The translations under genes and the position numbers were made by a program. Under the pieces are notes generated by a model. The model had not been told where the DNA came from and did no database searches. It was given only the letters and a program-made list of their open reading frames with translations. 64,000 nt of DNA from JAVJUV01 sp040220415 (lineage in GTDB: Bacteria; Pseudomonadota; Alphaproteobacteria; Rhodobacterales; Rhodobacteraceae). The stretch is from assembly GCA_040220415.1 (NCBI GenBank), contig JAVJUV010000025.1, positions 1 to 64,000 of the forward strand. The letters are read 5' to 3'. Below are positions 49,430 through 57,386 of the stretch, one piece after another (within the stretch, counting starts at the first letter, position 1; the number at the start of each line of letters is the position of its first letter).

Positions 49430-50748
49430 TAGCCGGACCCACCTCGGATCAGGCGCCGACGAAGCCAGCCCGAAAGCCAATCCATGAAGATGACCATCAG
49501 GATGATCAAAACGATGTAATAGGCGACCTCTTCCCAATCCTTCTGCGTCTGGATCGCCTGCGTGATCAGAAGACCGATGCCCCCGCCCGTGATCGCTCCG
49601 ATGATTGTTGCACTGCGGGTGTTCGACTCCAGGAAGTAGAGAATCTGGCTGAGCAGAACCGGGATCACCTGCGGAATGACGCCGAACCGATAGCGTTGAA
49701 GCGGTTTGGCACCGGTGGAAGACACACCTTCGATCTGCTTTTCGTCCACATTCTCAAGCGCTTCAGAGAAGATTTTTCCGAATGTCCCTGTATCGGTCAC
49801 CAATATGGCCAGTGCCCCGGTCAGCGGCCCGGGCCCAAAGGCGCGCGACAGGATTATCGTCCAGATCAGTGCGTCAACGCCGCGCACGAAATCGAAGATC
49901 CGACGCATCGTGAAACGTACTGCCATGATGGGTGCGAAGCGCTTTGCTGCCAGGAAGGCCAACGGCAACGCGATGATCGCACCTCCGAATGTGCCGAGGA
50001 AAGCCATCAGTATGGTTTCGCCTATGGCCCAAACAACGTCTGCATGACGCCACATCGAATTCTGCCAGAAATCGTGCCAGGCTCCAGCCAGGTTGGGACG
50101 CTCCGGATCTATTTGCTCGCCGAAGAGGATTTCGAGGAGACCATGGCCATGATACGGGCTGTCCAAGGTGAAGAAGAACAACTCCCATCCCGGGAAGTAA
50201 TTGAAAATCTCGGTCTTTGACCGGGTGATCGTCACCCTGCCCCCGGGTGTCGTGATCGCCACGCGATTCTGGCTGGCATTGATCCAGTCGGGCGGATTAT
50301 CGCCAAGATTGGTTTCGACACTTGATCCGTTGAAACGCGCTTCGATCGTGCCGTAGCCCGGAACATCGAACTCGGTCGCGTTTCCAGGGAGCAATCGCAC
50401 CTCGAAGCCATCTCCCAAATCGACGACGACACGGTCGCCGTCTTGGCTGACCCAGTCGGGGCGTGTCCCGTCGGGATAGCGGCCCTTGCGTTCGCCTTCG
50501 ATGGCATACTCCATGCTGCCGGCGGCGTGCGAGCGGGTGACATGAACTTTGTAGCTGACCGTGTCCGCCGCCAGGGTCAGTGCATTCGCTGGCTGCGCCC
50601 GCTGAACCAGCCCTGCAATGTCGAAGGCGAAAAAGACATAGACGAAATAGGCCAGAAGGACACCCGGAACGGCGAAGGCGATCATACGCTTCCGGCTGAT
50701 CAGACTGTCCGCCCGGGCCTGCATCGTGGCCAATGCTTGCGTTGTCAT
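49429..50748 (-). CDS. phnE: Phosphonate ABC transporter permease PhnE2 (system 3), long form
   Basis: 439 residues. One N-terminal helix is followed by a periplasmic-type insertion of about 150 residues (about 55-205), then the six-helix permease core with EGVSSTGAKPLQRYRFGVIPQ and IIGAITGGGIGLLITQAIQT. The insertion is lacking in the other PhnE proteins of this window. It overlaps PhnE1 by 4 bp. Confidence 0.93.
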   Translation of the reverse strand: MTTQALATMQARADSLISRKRMIAFAVPGVLLAYFVYVFFAFDIAGLVQRAQPANALTLAADTVSYKVHVTRSHAAGSMEYAIEGERKGRYPDGTRPDWVSQDGDRVVVDLGDGFEVRLLPGNATEFDVPGYGTIEARFNGSSVETNLGDNPPDWINASQNRVAITTPGGRVTITRSKTEIFNYFPGWELFFFTLDSPYHGHGLLEILFGEQIDPERPNLAGAWHDFWQNSMWRHADVVWAIGETILMAFLGTFGGAIIALPLAFLAAKRFAPIMAVRFTMRRIFDFVRGVDALIWTIILSRAFGPGPLTGALAILVTDTGTFGKIFSEALENVDEKQIEGVSSTGAKPLQRYRFGVIPQVIPVLLSQILYFLESNTRSATIIGAITGGGIGLLITQAIQTQKDWEEVAYYIVLIILMVIFMDWLSGWLRRRLIRGGSG

Positions 50749-51620
50749 GCCCGATGCCCCTCGGTCAGCCTGTTGCGATAACGGCTTGATATCTGGTCGA
50801 AAAAGACAATCGTGCCGAAGAGAAGGATAAAGATCGCGGCTGCCTCGTCAAAACGCCCGGGTCCCCATGACATCGAATTCCGGAGCTCATAGCCAATGCC
50901 ACCGGCTCCCACGAATCCCAGGATCGCCGAAGCCCTGATGTTGATTTCGAAGCGCAGCAGTCCGTAGCTGAGGAAGTTGGGCGCCACTTGCGGCAATACC
51001 CCCAAAAGGATGCGTTGTGTCCAGTTCGCCCCGACCGAATGCAGTCCCTCGACAGGTTTGAGATCTGCGTTCTCGGCCACCTCCGAGTAGAGCTTTCCGA
51101 TCGCGCCGGTAGTGTGGATCGCGATGGCGATGGCCGCCGGGACCGGGCCACCACCGAGAACGAAGATCAGCATCAGCGCGATCACGATCTCGGGCACGGC
51201 GCGCATGATGTCGGTGATCCGGCGGAAGACCGGGATCGCACGCGGCCAGAGCGCGAGGCCGCGAGTGCCGTGCATGGCAAAGACGAAGCCAAGAAGAACC
51301 CCGATCAGAGTCGAAACGGTCGCGATGTTGATCGTCTCGATCAGCGCCGGGAAGTATTTCCACATCAGACCCGGAAGATTTGCCGATTTCTCCCATGCTT
51401 CGCTGAGGACCGCAGCGGGATAGTCGCCCACGTTGCCAATCCCATCCCAGAAGCCCCCGGCATTCCGCGAGTCCGCCACCATGAAGCCGGAGACCATAAG
51501 GACGATGAAGATCAATAGCGTCAGCCCGCCATAGAGGCGCTTCTGGCGCACCATCTCCATGTATGCGGACTGGACCTGGACTATCTGAACCGGTCCGGTA
51601 CGCGGGATAACATCAGCCAT
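50745..51620 (-). CDS. phnE: Phosphonate ABC transporter permease PhnE1 (system 3)
   Basis: 291 residues from ATG at 51620, where MADVIPRTGP starts; the longer frame from 51716 overlaps the terminator-like hairpin. The permease core contains EGLHSVGANWTQRILLGVLPQ and ILGFVGAGGIGYELRNSMSW. Forms a heterodimeric channel with the long PhnE. Confidence 0.93.
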   Translation of the reverse strand: MADVIPRTGPVQIVQVQSAYMEMVRQKRLYGGLTLLIFIVLMVSGFMVADSRNAGGFWDGIGNVGDYPAAVLSEAWEKSANLPGLMWKYFPALIETINIATVSTLIGVLLGFVFAMHGTRGLALWPRAIPVFRRITDIMRAVPEIVIALMLIFVLGGGPVPAAIAIAIHTTGAIGKLYSEVAENADLKPVEGLHSVGANWTQRILLGVLPQVAPNFLSYGLLRFEINIRASAILGFVGAGGIGYELRNSMSWGPGRFDEAAAIFILLFGTIVFFDQISSRYRNRLTEGHRA

Positions 51621-51704
51621 TGCCTGCCCCGAATTCAATATTTTTTGGAAAGCGCATCGGCGCCGCGTCTCGGTCCGGCAAGTCCTGCACCTTTCGCGGA
51701 AAAA

Positions 51705-51726
51705 GCCGGGGTCCAAGGACCCCGGC
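51705..51726 (-). terminator. Intrinsic terminator/attenuator between phnD and phnE1 (system 3)
   Basis: A 10-bp stem (GCCGGGGTCC with GGACCCCGGC) and a 2-nt centre, followed on the minus strand by five Ts. This is a proper intrinsic terminator shape 14 bp after the phnD stop, likely partial, giving more binding protein than permease. Confidence 0.78.
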
Positions 51727-51739
51727 CATTCATTGCGGC

Positions 51740-52645
51740 TTAGCTGCCCGAAGCCTTGCGCGCTTCGATGATCGACAGGTACGTGTCGTGCGTCACCGGC
51801 TGGAACCCGAGGGTTTCACCGGCAGCAACGCCGTATGCGCATTCCTGATCTTTCTCATGCAGGCCGTCGACCAGTTCGGTCATCTTGGCCTTCACGTCTT
51901 CGGGAAGCGCCTTTCGCAGCACGATCGGGCCTTCCGGGATGACCTTCGACTTCCAGATCTCGACCAACTCGTTCATGTCGACCAGACCCGCGTCAACCGC
52001 CTTGCGAAGCGCGCCGGAATTGTAGCCGTCTTCCCAGTTGCCCTGGCCGTCCGCCCAGGTCACACCGCCATCGATATCACCGTTGAAGACGGCGACGATG
52101 GTCTGCTCGTGGCCACCCGTGAACTTCACCTCACCGAAGTAGGCACCCGATTCCATTGTACCGCCGGTCGCCTGCGGGATCTCGATCGAGGGGATCAGGT
52201 ATCCGCTGGTCGAATTGGGATCACCGAAACCGAAGACCTTGCCCTGCATGTCTTCCAGCGAAGCGATCCCCCGGTCCTTGCGGGCAAAACCGATCGAGTG
52301 GTATCCGATCGATCCATCCATGTTTACCTTCACGAGAACCGGTTCGACCGCCTCGGGATCCTGCAGGTAGGTCGCTGCGTAAGCCGATGCGCCCAGCCAC
52401 GCCATGTCCAGCGTACCGCCCAGAAGGCCCTGGATCACGCCGTTGTAATCGGCAGGCGCGAAAAGCTTGGTCGGAACGCCAAGCACTTCCGTCGTGTAGT
52501 CGCCGAGGCAGGAATAGGCGTTCATGCGGTCCTGGGCGTTTTCTCCACCGAGAATGCCGATACGGAACTCCTCGATGTCCTGCGCAAATGCGCCGGTGGA
52601 CAGTGCCGTTGTTGTGGCCAGTGCAAGTGCAAAAGTGACTTTCAT
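51740..52645 (-). CDS. phnD: Phosphonate ABC transporter substrate-binding protein PhnD (system 3)
   Basis: 301 residues with Sec signal (cleavage near ALSTGAFAQD, about residue 21). Landmarks are FRIGILGGENAQDR, MAWLGASAYAATY, GFGDPNSTSGYLIP and FTGGHEQTIVAV. It delivers phosphonates to the transporter that serves the C-P lyase operon. AGAGAG precedes the start. Confidence 0.95.
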   Translation of the reverse strand: MKVTFALALATTTALSTGAFAQDIEEFRIGILGGENAQDRMNAYSCLGDYTTEVLGVPTKLFAPADYNGVIQGLLGGTLDMAWLGASAYAATYLQDPEAVEPVLVKVNMDGSIGYHSIGFARKDRGIASLEDMQGKVFGFGDPNSTSGYLIPSIEIPQATGGTMESGAYFGEVKFTGGHEQTIVAVFNGDIDGGVTWADGQGNWEDGYNSGALRKAVDAGLVDMNELVEIWKSKVIPEGPIVLRKALPEDVKAKMTELVDGLHEKDQECAYGVAAGETLGFQPVTHDTYLSIIEARKASGS

Positions 52646-52699
52646 TTCTCTCTCCAGTTAATCTGCGCAGCTCCCCTGCGCTTTAGGGTTCATGTCGCT

Positions 52700-53518
52700 T
52701 CAGACGTAGGCTTCCGCGACGTGCTCCATTTCCTTGGGATCCAGCACTTCGATGGCGGTTGAAGTCGCACTTTCGGAAAAATCGGCACCGGCACCGTAGA
52801 TGTCGCGGGCAACGCCCGTCGTAAGCTGGTCCGGGCGCCCATCGAACACCACTCGGCCGTCACGCATGCCAATCACGCGGTCGCAATAGCGCCGCGCGGT
52901 ATCAAGCGTGTGCAGATTGGCGATGATCATGCGACCGTCTTCCTCGTGGATACGACGCAACGCGTCCATCACGATCTGGGCGTTCATCGGATCGAGAGAC
53001 GCGATCGGCTCGTCCGCCAGGATGATCTTCGGGTCCTGCATCAGGGCCCTCGCAATCGCCACGCGCTGTTGCTGTCCCCCGGACAGCGCTTCGGCCCGCT
53101 TCGGTGCCTGCTCCGCGATGCCCAGACGGTCGAGGATTTCGATCGCTCTATGGATGTCGTCCGTTGGATAAAGATTGAACAAGGTCGCGAATGTCGAACG
53201 TCTGTTCAGGGTTCCGTGCAAAACGTTCGAGACCACATCCATCCGCGGCACGAGATTGAACTGCTGAAAGATCATGGCGCATTCGGACTGCCACTGCCGC
53301 TGCGCCGATCCCGTGAGACTTGTGATGTCCCGACCTTCGAAGCTTACGCGTCCATGGCTTTGCGGGGTCAACCGGTTGAGCATGCGAAGCAGCGTCGACT
53401 TGCCGGCCCCCGACTTGCCAATGATCCCGATCATGGCGGGCCTGTCAAAAGCAAGCGAAACGGTGTCCACTGCCGTTTTTGACTCGAACTGCTTGGTCAG
53501 TCCGTCAATTTCAAGCAT
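52700..53518 (-). CDS. phnC: Phosphonate ABC transporter ATP-binding protein PhnC (system 3)
   Basis: 272 residues from ATG at 53518; the open frame runs upstream to 53680 but that part covers the Pho-box array. Walker A GKSGAGKST, Q-loop FQQFNLVPRMDVVSN, signature LSGGQQQR, Walker B IILADEPIASLDP. First gene of phnCDEE-SDR-acyltransferase. Confidence 0.94.
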   Translation of the reverse strand: MLEIDGLTKQFESKTAVDTVSLAFDRPAMIGIIGKSGAGKSTLLRMLNRLTPQSHGRVSFEGRDITSLTGSAQRQWQSECAMIFQQFNLVPRMDVVSNVLHGTLNRRSTFATLFNLYPTDDIHRAIEILDRLGIAEQAPKRAEALSGGQQQRVAIARALMQDPKIILADEPIASLDPMNAQIVMDALRRIHEEDGRMIIANLHTLDTARRYCDRVIGMRDGRVVFDGRPDQLTTGVARDIYGAGADFSESATSTAIEVLDPKEMEHVAEAYV

Positions 53519-53551
53519 GCTCGACCCCCAGAATTTAGGGGACGGATATGT

Positions 53552-53595
53552 GACCGTCGCGACAGAAACGTAAAATTCACGCGAAACTTTTGTAA
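53552..53595 (-). promoter_or_regulatory. Pho-box-like array upstream of phnC (system 3)
   Basis: On the minus strand four contiguous 11-bp units read TTACAAAAGTT, TCGCGTGAATT, TTACGTTTCTG, TCGCGACGGTC. The alternating TTAC/TCGC starts and exact 11-bp phasing parallel the pstS array. It ends 33 bp before the start codon. Confidence 0.62.
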
Positions 53596-53690
53596 CGGGC
53601 CGGGCGCCGAGCTTCGCTGCTCTGTGAAGTGCATGGTCTTTTGCATAGAGGAAACGAGATTGTCGTCTCCTGTCGACCACCAGCGCCGAT

Positions 53691-53860
53691 CTATCTCAGG
53701 GCAACGCCACCGGAGCGGAGTTTGTCCGTCACGATGGCCTCGGGCCGACCGTGCTTGCGCATTGCCGTCTTCAGGAATTTCAACGCGGCCTTGTTGTCAC
53801 GGGACTTCGTCACGAAGCTCTTGAGAACCTCGCCCTCGTGATCGATGACATTCCGGCATT
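53691..53860 (-). pseudogene. IS6-family transposase fragment
   Basis: Minus-strand reading gives DHEGEVLKSFVTKSRDNKAA, then LKFLKTAMRKHGRPEAIVTDK and RSGGVALR before a stop. This is the central catalytic part of an IS6-family transposase including the second Asp (VTD). The N-terminal and C-terminal parts are missing. It differs enough from the remnant at 25704 to come from a separate IS6 copy, but has the same orientation. Confidence 0.78.
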
Positions 53861-54084
53861 GCGGACTGCATCGGTCGGATAAACGAAGCCGGAGTATGGA
53901 ATCGTGAACCCTCCGCCTCAGCGAATACCTGAAAACCTCGTGAAACTCCTATCTGACGATTCAGGCTGGACGTCGGCTTCGAATCCAAAGCGGACTGGCG
54001 ACGTCCGTCGAGCTCGCAGCTGAAGCCTCCTGCTGTGACTTTCGGAGCATCACGCGCAGCATTAGTACCGGAAGTTTGAAGTGC

Positions 54085-54651
54085 CTAGAATGGCGCCCGT
54101 TTGCCGGTCCGGTACAATCGCTCGATCAGGCCTGCATCGACGAACGATCGCAGATTTGCGCCGCCATACATAAACCCAAAGACCTTGCACCCAGCGGTAA
54201 AGACCACGATCGTCGTGCTGCTGCCATCCGCGAAGTCGACCCGAGCAACGATGTGGTAGACGTTGCTGCCGGTGACAAGCGGCCGTTCGGCCAGTCGCGC
54301 CTCGAAGGCCTTTGTGCCGCCCTGATGTTCACCGCGCTTCCCCGCCATCAGCCGGAAGTACTCATAAAGAGCCAGGCGTTTGATTTCGGAATTCTGACCC
54401 CAATCCGCCCACGCCCGTTTGAAATTGTAGTTGCCGAATTGCTCTATATCGATATTGGCCAGAAAATATGCAAACAAAGACTCCCGATCGCTGCGGTTGA
54501 TGTCCAATAACTCGCTGAGACCGGTCTTTAAGCACTTCTCGATACTGCGGGGAATATCTGCCTTAACGTATGCGCCATCGGCTTTGGCCTGCGTGTGTAC
54601 CATTCCGGACAACACGAGGAAGACGGAGAAGACGGTCAGGATGCGCAGCAT
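54085..54651 (-). CDS. MlaC/Ttg2D-like periplasmic protein
   Basis: 188 residues with a Sec signal peptide (cleavage near TQAKADG, about residue 24). The body is helical then beta-rich: LFAYFLANIDIEQFGNYNF, RLALYEYFRLMAGK, then VARVDFADGSSTTIVVF. This is the layout of MlaC-type phospholipid shuttles. Unlike the usual case no mlaFEDB genes are adjacent, and the protein is slightly short. It may be a stand-alone family member. Confidence 0.65.
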   Translation of the reverse strand: MLRILTVFSVFLVLSGMVHTQAKADGAYVKADIPRSIEKCLKTGLSELLDINRSDRESLFAYFLANIDIEQFGNYNFKRAWADWGQNSEIKRLALYEYFRLMAGKRGEHQGGTKAFEARLAERPLVTGSNVYHIVARVDFADGSSTTIVVFTAGCKVFGFMYGGANLRSFVDAGLIERLYRTGKRAPF

Positions 54652-54886
54652 ATCTTTACCTTTCCAAAAGCTTCATAAAAAACGCGACACACGACCAACG
54701 CCGCTTAATCCCCTAGTAGTCTTCCCGAGCGATGGTTCCCGAATCCGAATGCCACGGCCGATAAGTCCAGGATAGACTTGGGATGGCGATCCCGCCAGTT
54801 TTGGGCATTTGAGTGAAGACTTTTCACAAGCATCGACCTAGAGGCTGATCAAAGACGCGTCCGACGTCGTCACGCCGGCTCCTGGC
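54652..54886. other. Intergenic stretch without a recognised gene
   Basis: No coding signature on either strand. It holds the promoter region of the MlaC-like gene and runs into the fasciclin fragment. Confidence 0.35.
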
Positions 54887-54997
54887 TCAGAGCGGCGTTC
54901 CGCTGCCATATGTAGGAACGTCCGCTTCACCATCGCCGATGTCGATCAGTCCAACGGTGTTATCCACGTCGTCGATGGCGTGCTCGTGCCGCGGTAG
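54887..54997 (+). pseudogene. 3' remnant of a fasciclin (FAS1) domain gene
   Basis: The plus frame ending at TAG 54995-54997 reads FTIADVDQSNGVIHVVDGVL followed by VPR. The SNGVIHVVD segment is the conserved H2 box and C-terminal end of FAS1 domains. No start codon or the rest of the domain is present upstream, so only a C-terminal fragment survives. The following sequence to 55194 shows nothing recognisable. Confidence 0.72.
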
Positions 54998-55194
54998 GCT
55001 GCGTTGGCGAAAGTCATGCCCGGTGGGACGGGCTGAAATAGAGAAATGTTATCAACCAACCCGTAATGCGAAGACTTGAGCCGGCTTCGACGGGCTATGG
55101 TCGCGTCCCAAATGATTTGCCTGCATGAAATGGCTCGAGGCGGGAGCTTCACTCCCGCCTCGAGCATCGAACCACCATCAACGTTTGATTGAGG

Positions 55195-55998
55195 CTACTT
55201 ATCTGTCGAACTGTCTGAGTCGACTTCGCTGCCGCTCTGCGAAGTCTCGTCGGTCGTTTCACTTGATTTGACTTCTTGCCCGGCTGCCTTCTTTTCACCC
55301 TTGCTGTGACTATCCGCGCTGGATGTGGCTTCCTCGGCTTTCTTCTCGTCGTGTTCGGCCTGCTTTTCCGCCTTTGCGTCGGCTTGCTCGTCTTTCTTTG
55401 CTTCCTGTTCGGTCTGTTTTTCCGCCTTTACGGCATCCAGCTTGGCTTTCTTTGCGTCTTTCTCGGCCTGCTTCGCTTCACGCTCAGCCTGCTTTGCCGC
55501 CTTCGCGGCAGCCTGCTCGGCCTTCTTCGCGTCCCTTGCGGTCTGCTTCGCTTCGCGTTCAGCCTGCTTGGCCGCCTTCGCAGCAGCCTGCTCGGCCTTC
55601 TTCGCGTCCCTTGCGGCCTGCTTCGCCTCGCGTTCGGCCTGCTTGGCCACCTTCGTGGCAGCCTGCTCGGCTTTCTTCGCGTCCCTTGCGGCCTGCTTCG
55701 CCTCGCGTTCGGCCTGCTTCGCGACCTTTGCGAAATCTTCTTTCTCGGTATTTGCGATGGGTTTCGCGTCAGGCGTGTCACCCGCCGACGAATGCTGCTT
55801 TTGCTTTTGGAAAGCCTTCGATTCCGATGCGCCGCCATTGCGTGCCGCGCTCTTCGCTAGAGCAGTTCCGGAATTGTGACAGAAGTTCAATCCAAGAAAA
55901 TTGCTACACCGAGCTTCACTGCCGGCGAACGCAATTCCCGGAGCGTTGGCGACAAGAGTCGCCACAACAATACTCATTACCAGTTTCATAACTCTCAC
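55195..55998 (-). CDS. Secreted Lys/Ala/Glu-rich repeat protein
   Basis: 267 residues. A Sec signal peptide ends near residue 25 (PGIAFAGSEA), followed by a short segment with two cysteines (RCSNFLGLNFCHNSG). From about residue 88 to 190, four 25-residue repeats of type AKQAEREAKQAARDAKKAEQ form a highly charged single helix or coiled coil; a Glu/Ser/Thr-rich acidic tail follows. DNA repeats have a 75-bp period. Function unknown; a TolA-like periplasmic spacer or envelope-binding role is possible. Confidence 0.82.
   Translation of the reverse strand: MRVMKLVMSIVVATLVANAPGIAFAGSEARCSNFLGLNFCHNSGTALAKSAARNGGASESKAFQKQKQHSSAGDTPDAKPIANTEKEDFAKVAKQAEREAKQAARDAKKAEQAATKVAKQAEREAKQAARDAKKAEQAAAKAAKQAEREAKQTARDAKKAEQAAAKAAKQAEREAKQAEKDAKKAKLDAVKAEKQTEQEAKKDEQADAKAEKQAEHDEKKAEEATSSADSHSKGEKKAAGQEVKSSETTDETSQSGSEVDSDSSTDK
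55430..55735 (-). repeat. 75-bp tandem repeats coding the 25-residue unit
   Basis: Roughly four copies of a 75-bp unit, the middle ones nearly identical at DNA level (shared TTCTTCGCGTCCCTTGCGG) and the outer ones more divergent. In-frame copy-number change by slippage is expected. Confidence 0.75.
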
Positions 55999-56420
55999 TC
56001 ACTAACATACTCGTTTACTAAGCCTACGGTACTTTGGTCGACGGCTTCACATTGCCAACGCACACCATGTTGGCCAGTCATACTGAGCAGCCTAAAGAGC
56101 CATAAGTATGACTTAAGGTGGCCGTTTCTCTAACTTTCCACGTCCTTTTTGAAGGCGTGGAGCTCATTGAGAGATTGGAGCTTAGAGAAAGCGGCACCGA
56201 GCAACCATTGGTCCGACTGGCAAACGGGAAACGGACTTGGTGTCGGCCGCTCCGATCAATCACATCAGCGCCAGCGGTAAATCGGGTCGGCGGCTGAGAT
56301 CGACTGCATCGAGGCCGCCATCCGTCCCCAGTCGAAAAGCCGAAGTGTCTGAATTTGCCCTGGTTGTCGCAAGAAAGATTTCGGCGCAAGAATGCGAAAA
56401 TCAATCAAGAACGATCCAAG
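55999..56420. other. Intergenic stretch without a recognised gene
   Basis: Short frames on both strands lack motifs. A weak inverted pair around CCACGTCC/GGCGTGGA (near 56137-56162) is the only structure noticed. Confidence 0.35.
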
Positions 56421-56660
56421 CTATCCGGTTTTCTTGGCGCGCGGCTTCTTTCGCTTTGTGTCTTGCGTTGCCGCTTCAGCTTCGACAGCGACGCTCGCCT
56501 CTCTCTCAAGCCGGGCCTTGCGAAGGCGCGCGGTCTTGGTGTCCGACTTCGCCGTTTCCTCTTTCTGGATTTCCCGCACAACGCGGGTAGTCTTGTCCAT
56601 CAGCGTTTCCGCTCGAGGAGCGGGAGGCTTGAACAAGGTCGTCTTTGTATGCCTGGTCAC
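56421..56660 (-). CDS. Small basic conserved hypothetical protein
   Basis: 79 residues from a GTG at 56660, eight bases after a strong AAGGAG; an internal ATG at 56600 is an alternative. The sequence TTRVVREIQKEETAKSDTKTARLRKARLE is amphipathic and basic, and the tail KRKKPRAKK is very Lys/Arg-rich. Similar short proteins (KTxRLRKARLE pattern) are familiar in Rhodobacterales but have no assigned function; a nucleic-acid binding role is possible. Confidence 0.68.
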   Translation of the reverse strand: MTRHTKTTLFKPPAPRAETLMDKTTRVVREIQKEETAKSDTKTARLRKARLEREASVAVEAEAATQDTKRKKPRAKKTG

Positions 56661-56789
56661 GACGCAATCTCCTTGGTCTACGTGTTTTGGTCGTTGGGCC
56701 GGAGATACCGGGTCCCGGAGCACCGGATGTGCCATTCGCTTTCCTTGCCTACAGCATCGGACTGCGGCGGTTCTTGCGAGTCCACTTGC

Positions 56790-57059
56790 TCAAAAGGCTG
56801 CGGATGAAGTGCCACACGCGTGTGCCTGCTTGAACCCGGCAGATTTCGCAGCCATTAGAAAAGAATTGCGGGCGGCGCGAACCGTCACCAGGCAATTCAT
56901 TGCTGCATCGATTTGAGCGAGCGCAAAATCTCTTTTTTGGTCGGCAACCGGCCACTTTTCGCGGAGCCAATAGCAAGCCTGCTCGATCGTTGTGAATTTC
57001 TTCGTCTTACCTTCCGGTGAAACGACAAACGTCATAGGGTTTCCCCAATTGATTTCCAT
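56790..57059 (-). CDS. DUF982 family protein
   Basis: 89 residues. FVVSPEGKTKKFTTIEQACYWLREKWPV is the DUF982 core (a conserved A...WL...WP pattern). These small alphaproteobacterial proteins are often near stress or plasmid genes and have no known activity. The start is ATG at 57059; a TTG three bases upstream and an internal ATG are alternatives. Confidence 0.75.
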   Translation of the reverse strand: MEINWGNPMTFVVSPEGKTKKFTTIEQACYWLREKWPVADQKRDFALAQIDAAMNCLVTVRAARNSFLMAAKSAGFKQAHACGTSSAAF

Positions 57060-57179
57060 CAAGTTACTTTACCCTGGAATCTTCCGATGGCAGCCTCCAA
57101 AGAGCGGAGGGCCATTTCAGTCTGGCAGAGGGGAGCAGCGCGCTGGCCGCTCCCGACCACATGTTCATGTCGACAAGGC

Positions 57180-57386
57180 TTACGCCAGTGCGATATTTAT
57201 CGCAGATTCGCGACCGTCGCGGCCACTCTCAAGGTCGAACGTGACGGCTTGTCCATCGTCCAGTTGATTGAGGCCTGCCCGTTCAAGGGCAGAAATATGT
57301 AGAAAGACGTCCTTCGATCCATGCTCGGGAGCGATGAAACCGAAACCTTTCTGAGAGTTGAACCATTTCACGGTGCCATTGGCCAT
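57180..57386 (-). CDS. Cold-shock family protein (CspA-like)
   Basis: 68 residues. RNP1 KGFGFI and RNP2 DVFLH motifs of the cold-shock domain are intact after MANGTVKWFNSQKGF. It binds single-stranded RNA or DNA as an RNA chaperone. The start at 57386 is supported by AGGAGA seven bases upstream; the longer frame adds no conserved residues. Confidence 0.94.
   Translation of the reverse strand: MANGTVKWFNSQKGFGFIAPEHGSKDVFLHISALERAGLNQLDDGQAVTFDLESGRDGRESAINIALA

Noticed and set aside
53797..53988. Short frame near the IS6 fragment, considered as a separate small gene
   Set aside because: Only its first part matches transposase sequence in a shifted frame; the rest has no coding signature.
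55430..55735. Regular 75-bp repeats considered as a CRISPR array
   Set aside because: The repeats are contiguous, in frame, lack unique spacers and encode a charged helical repeat of a secreted protein.
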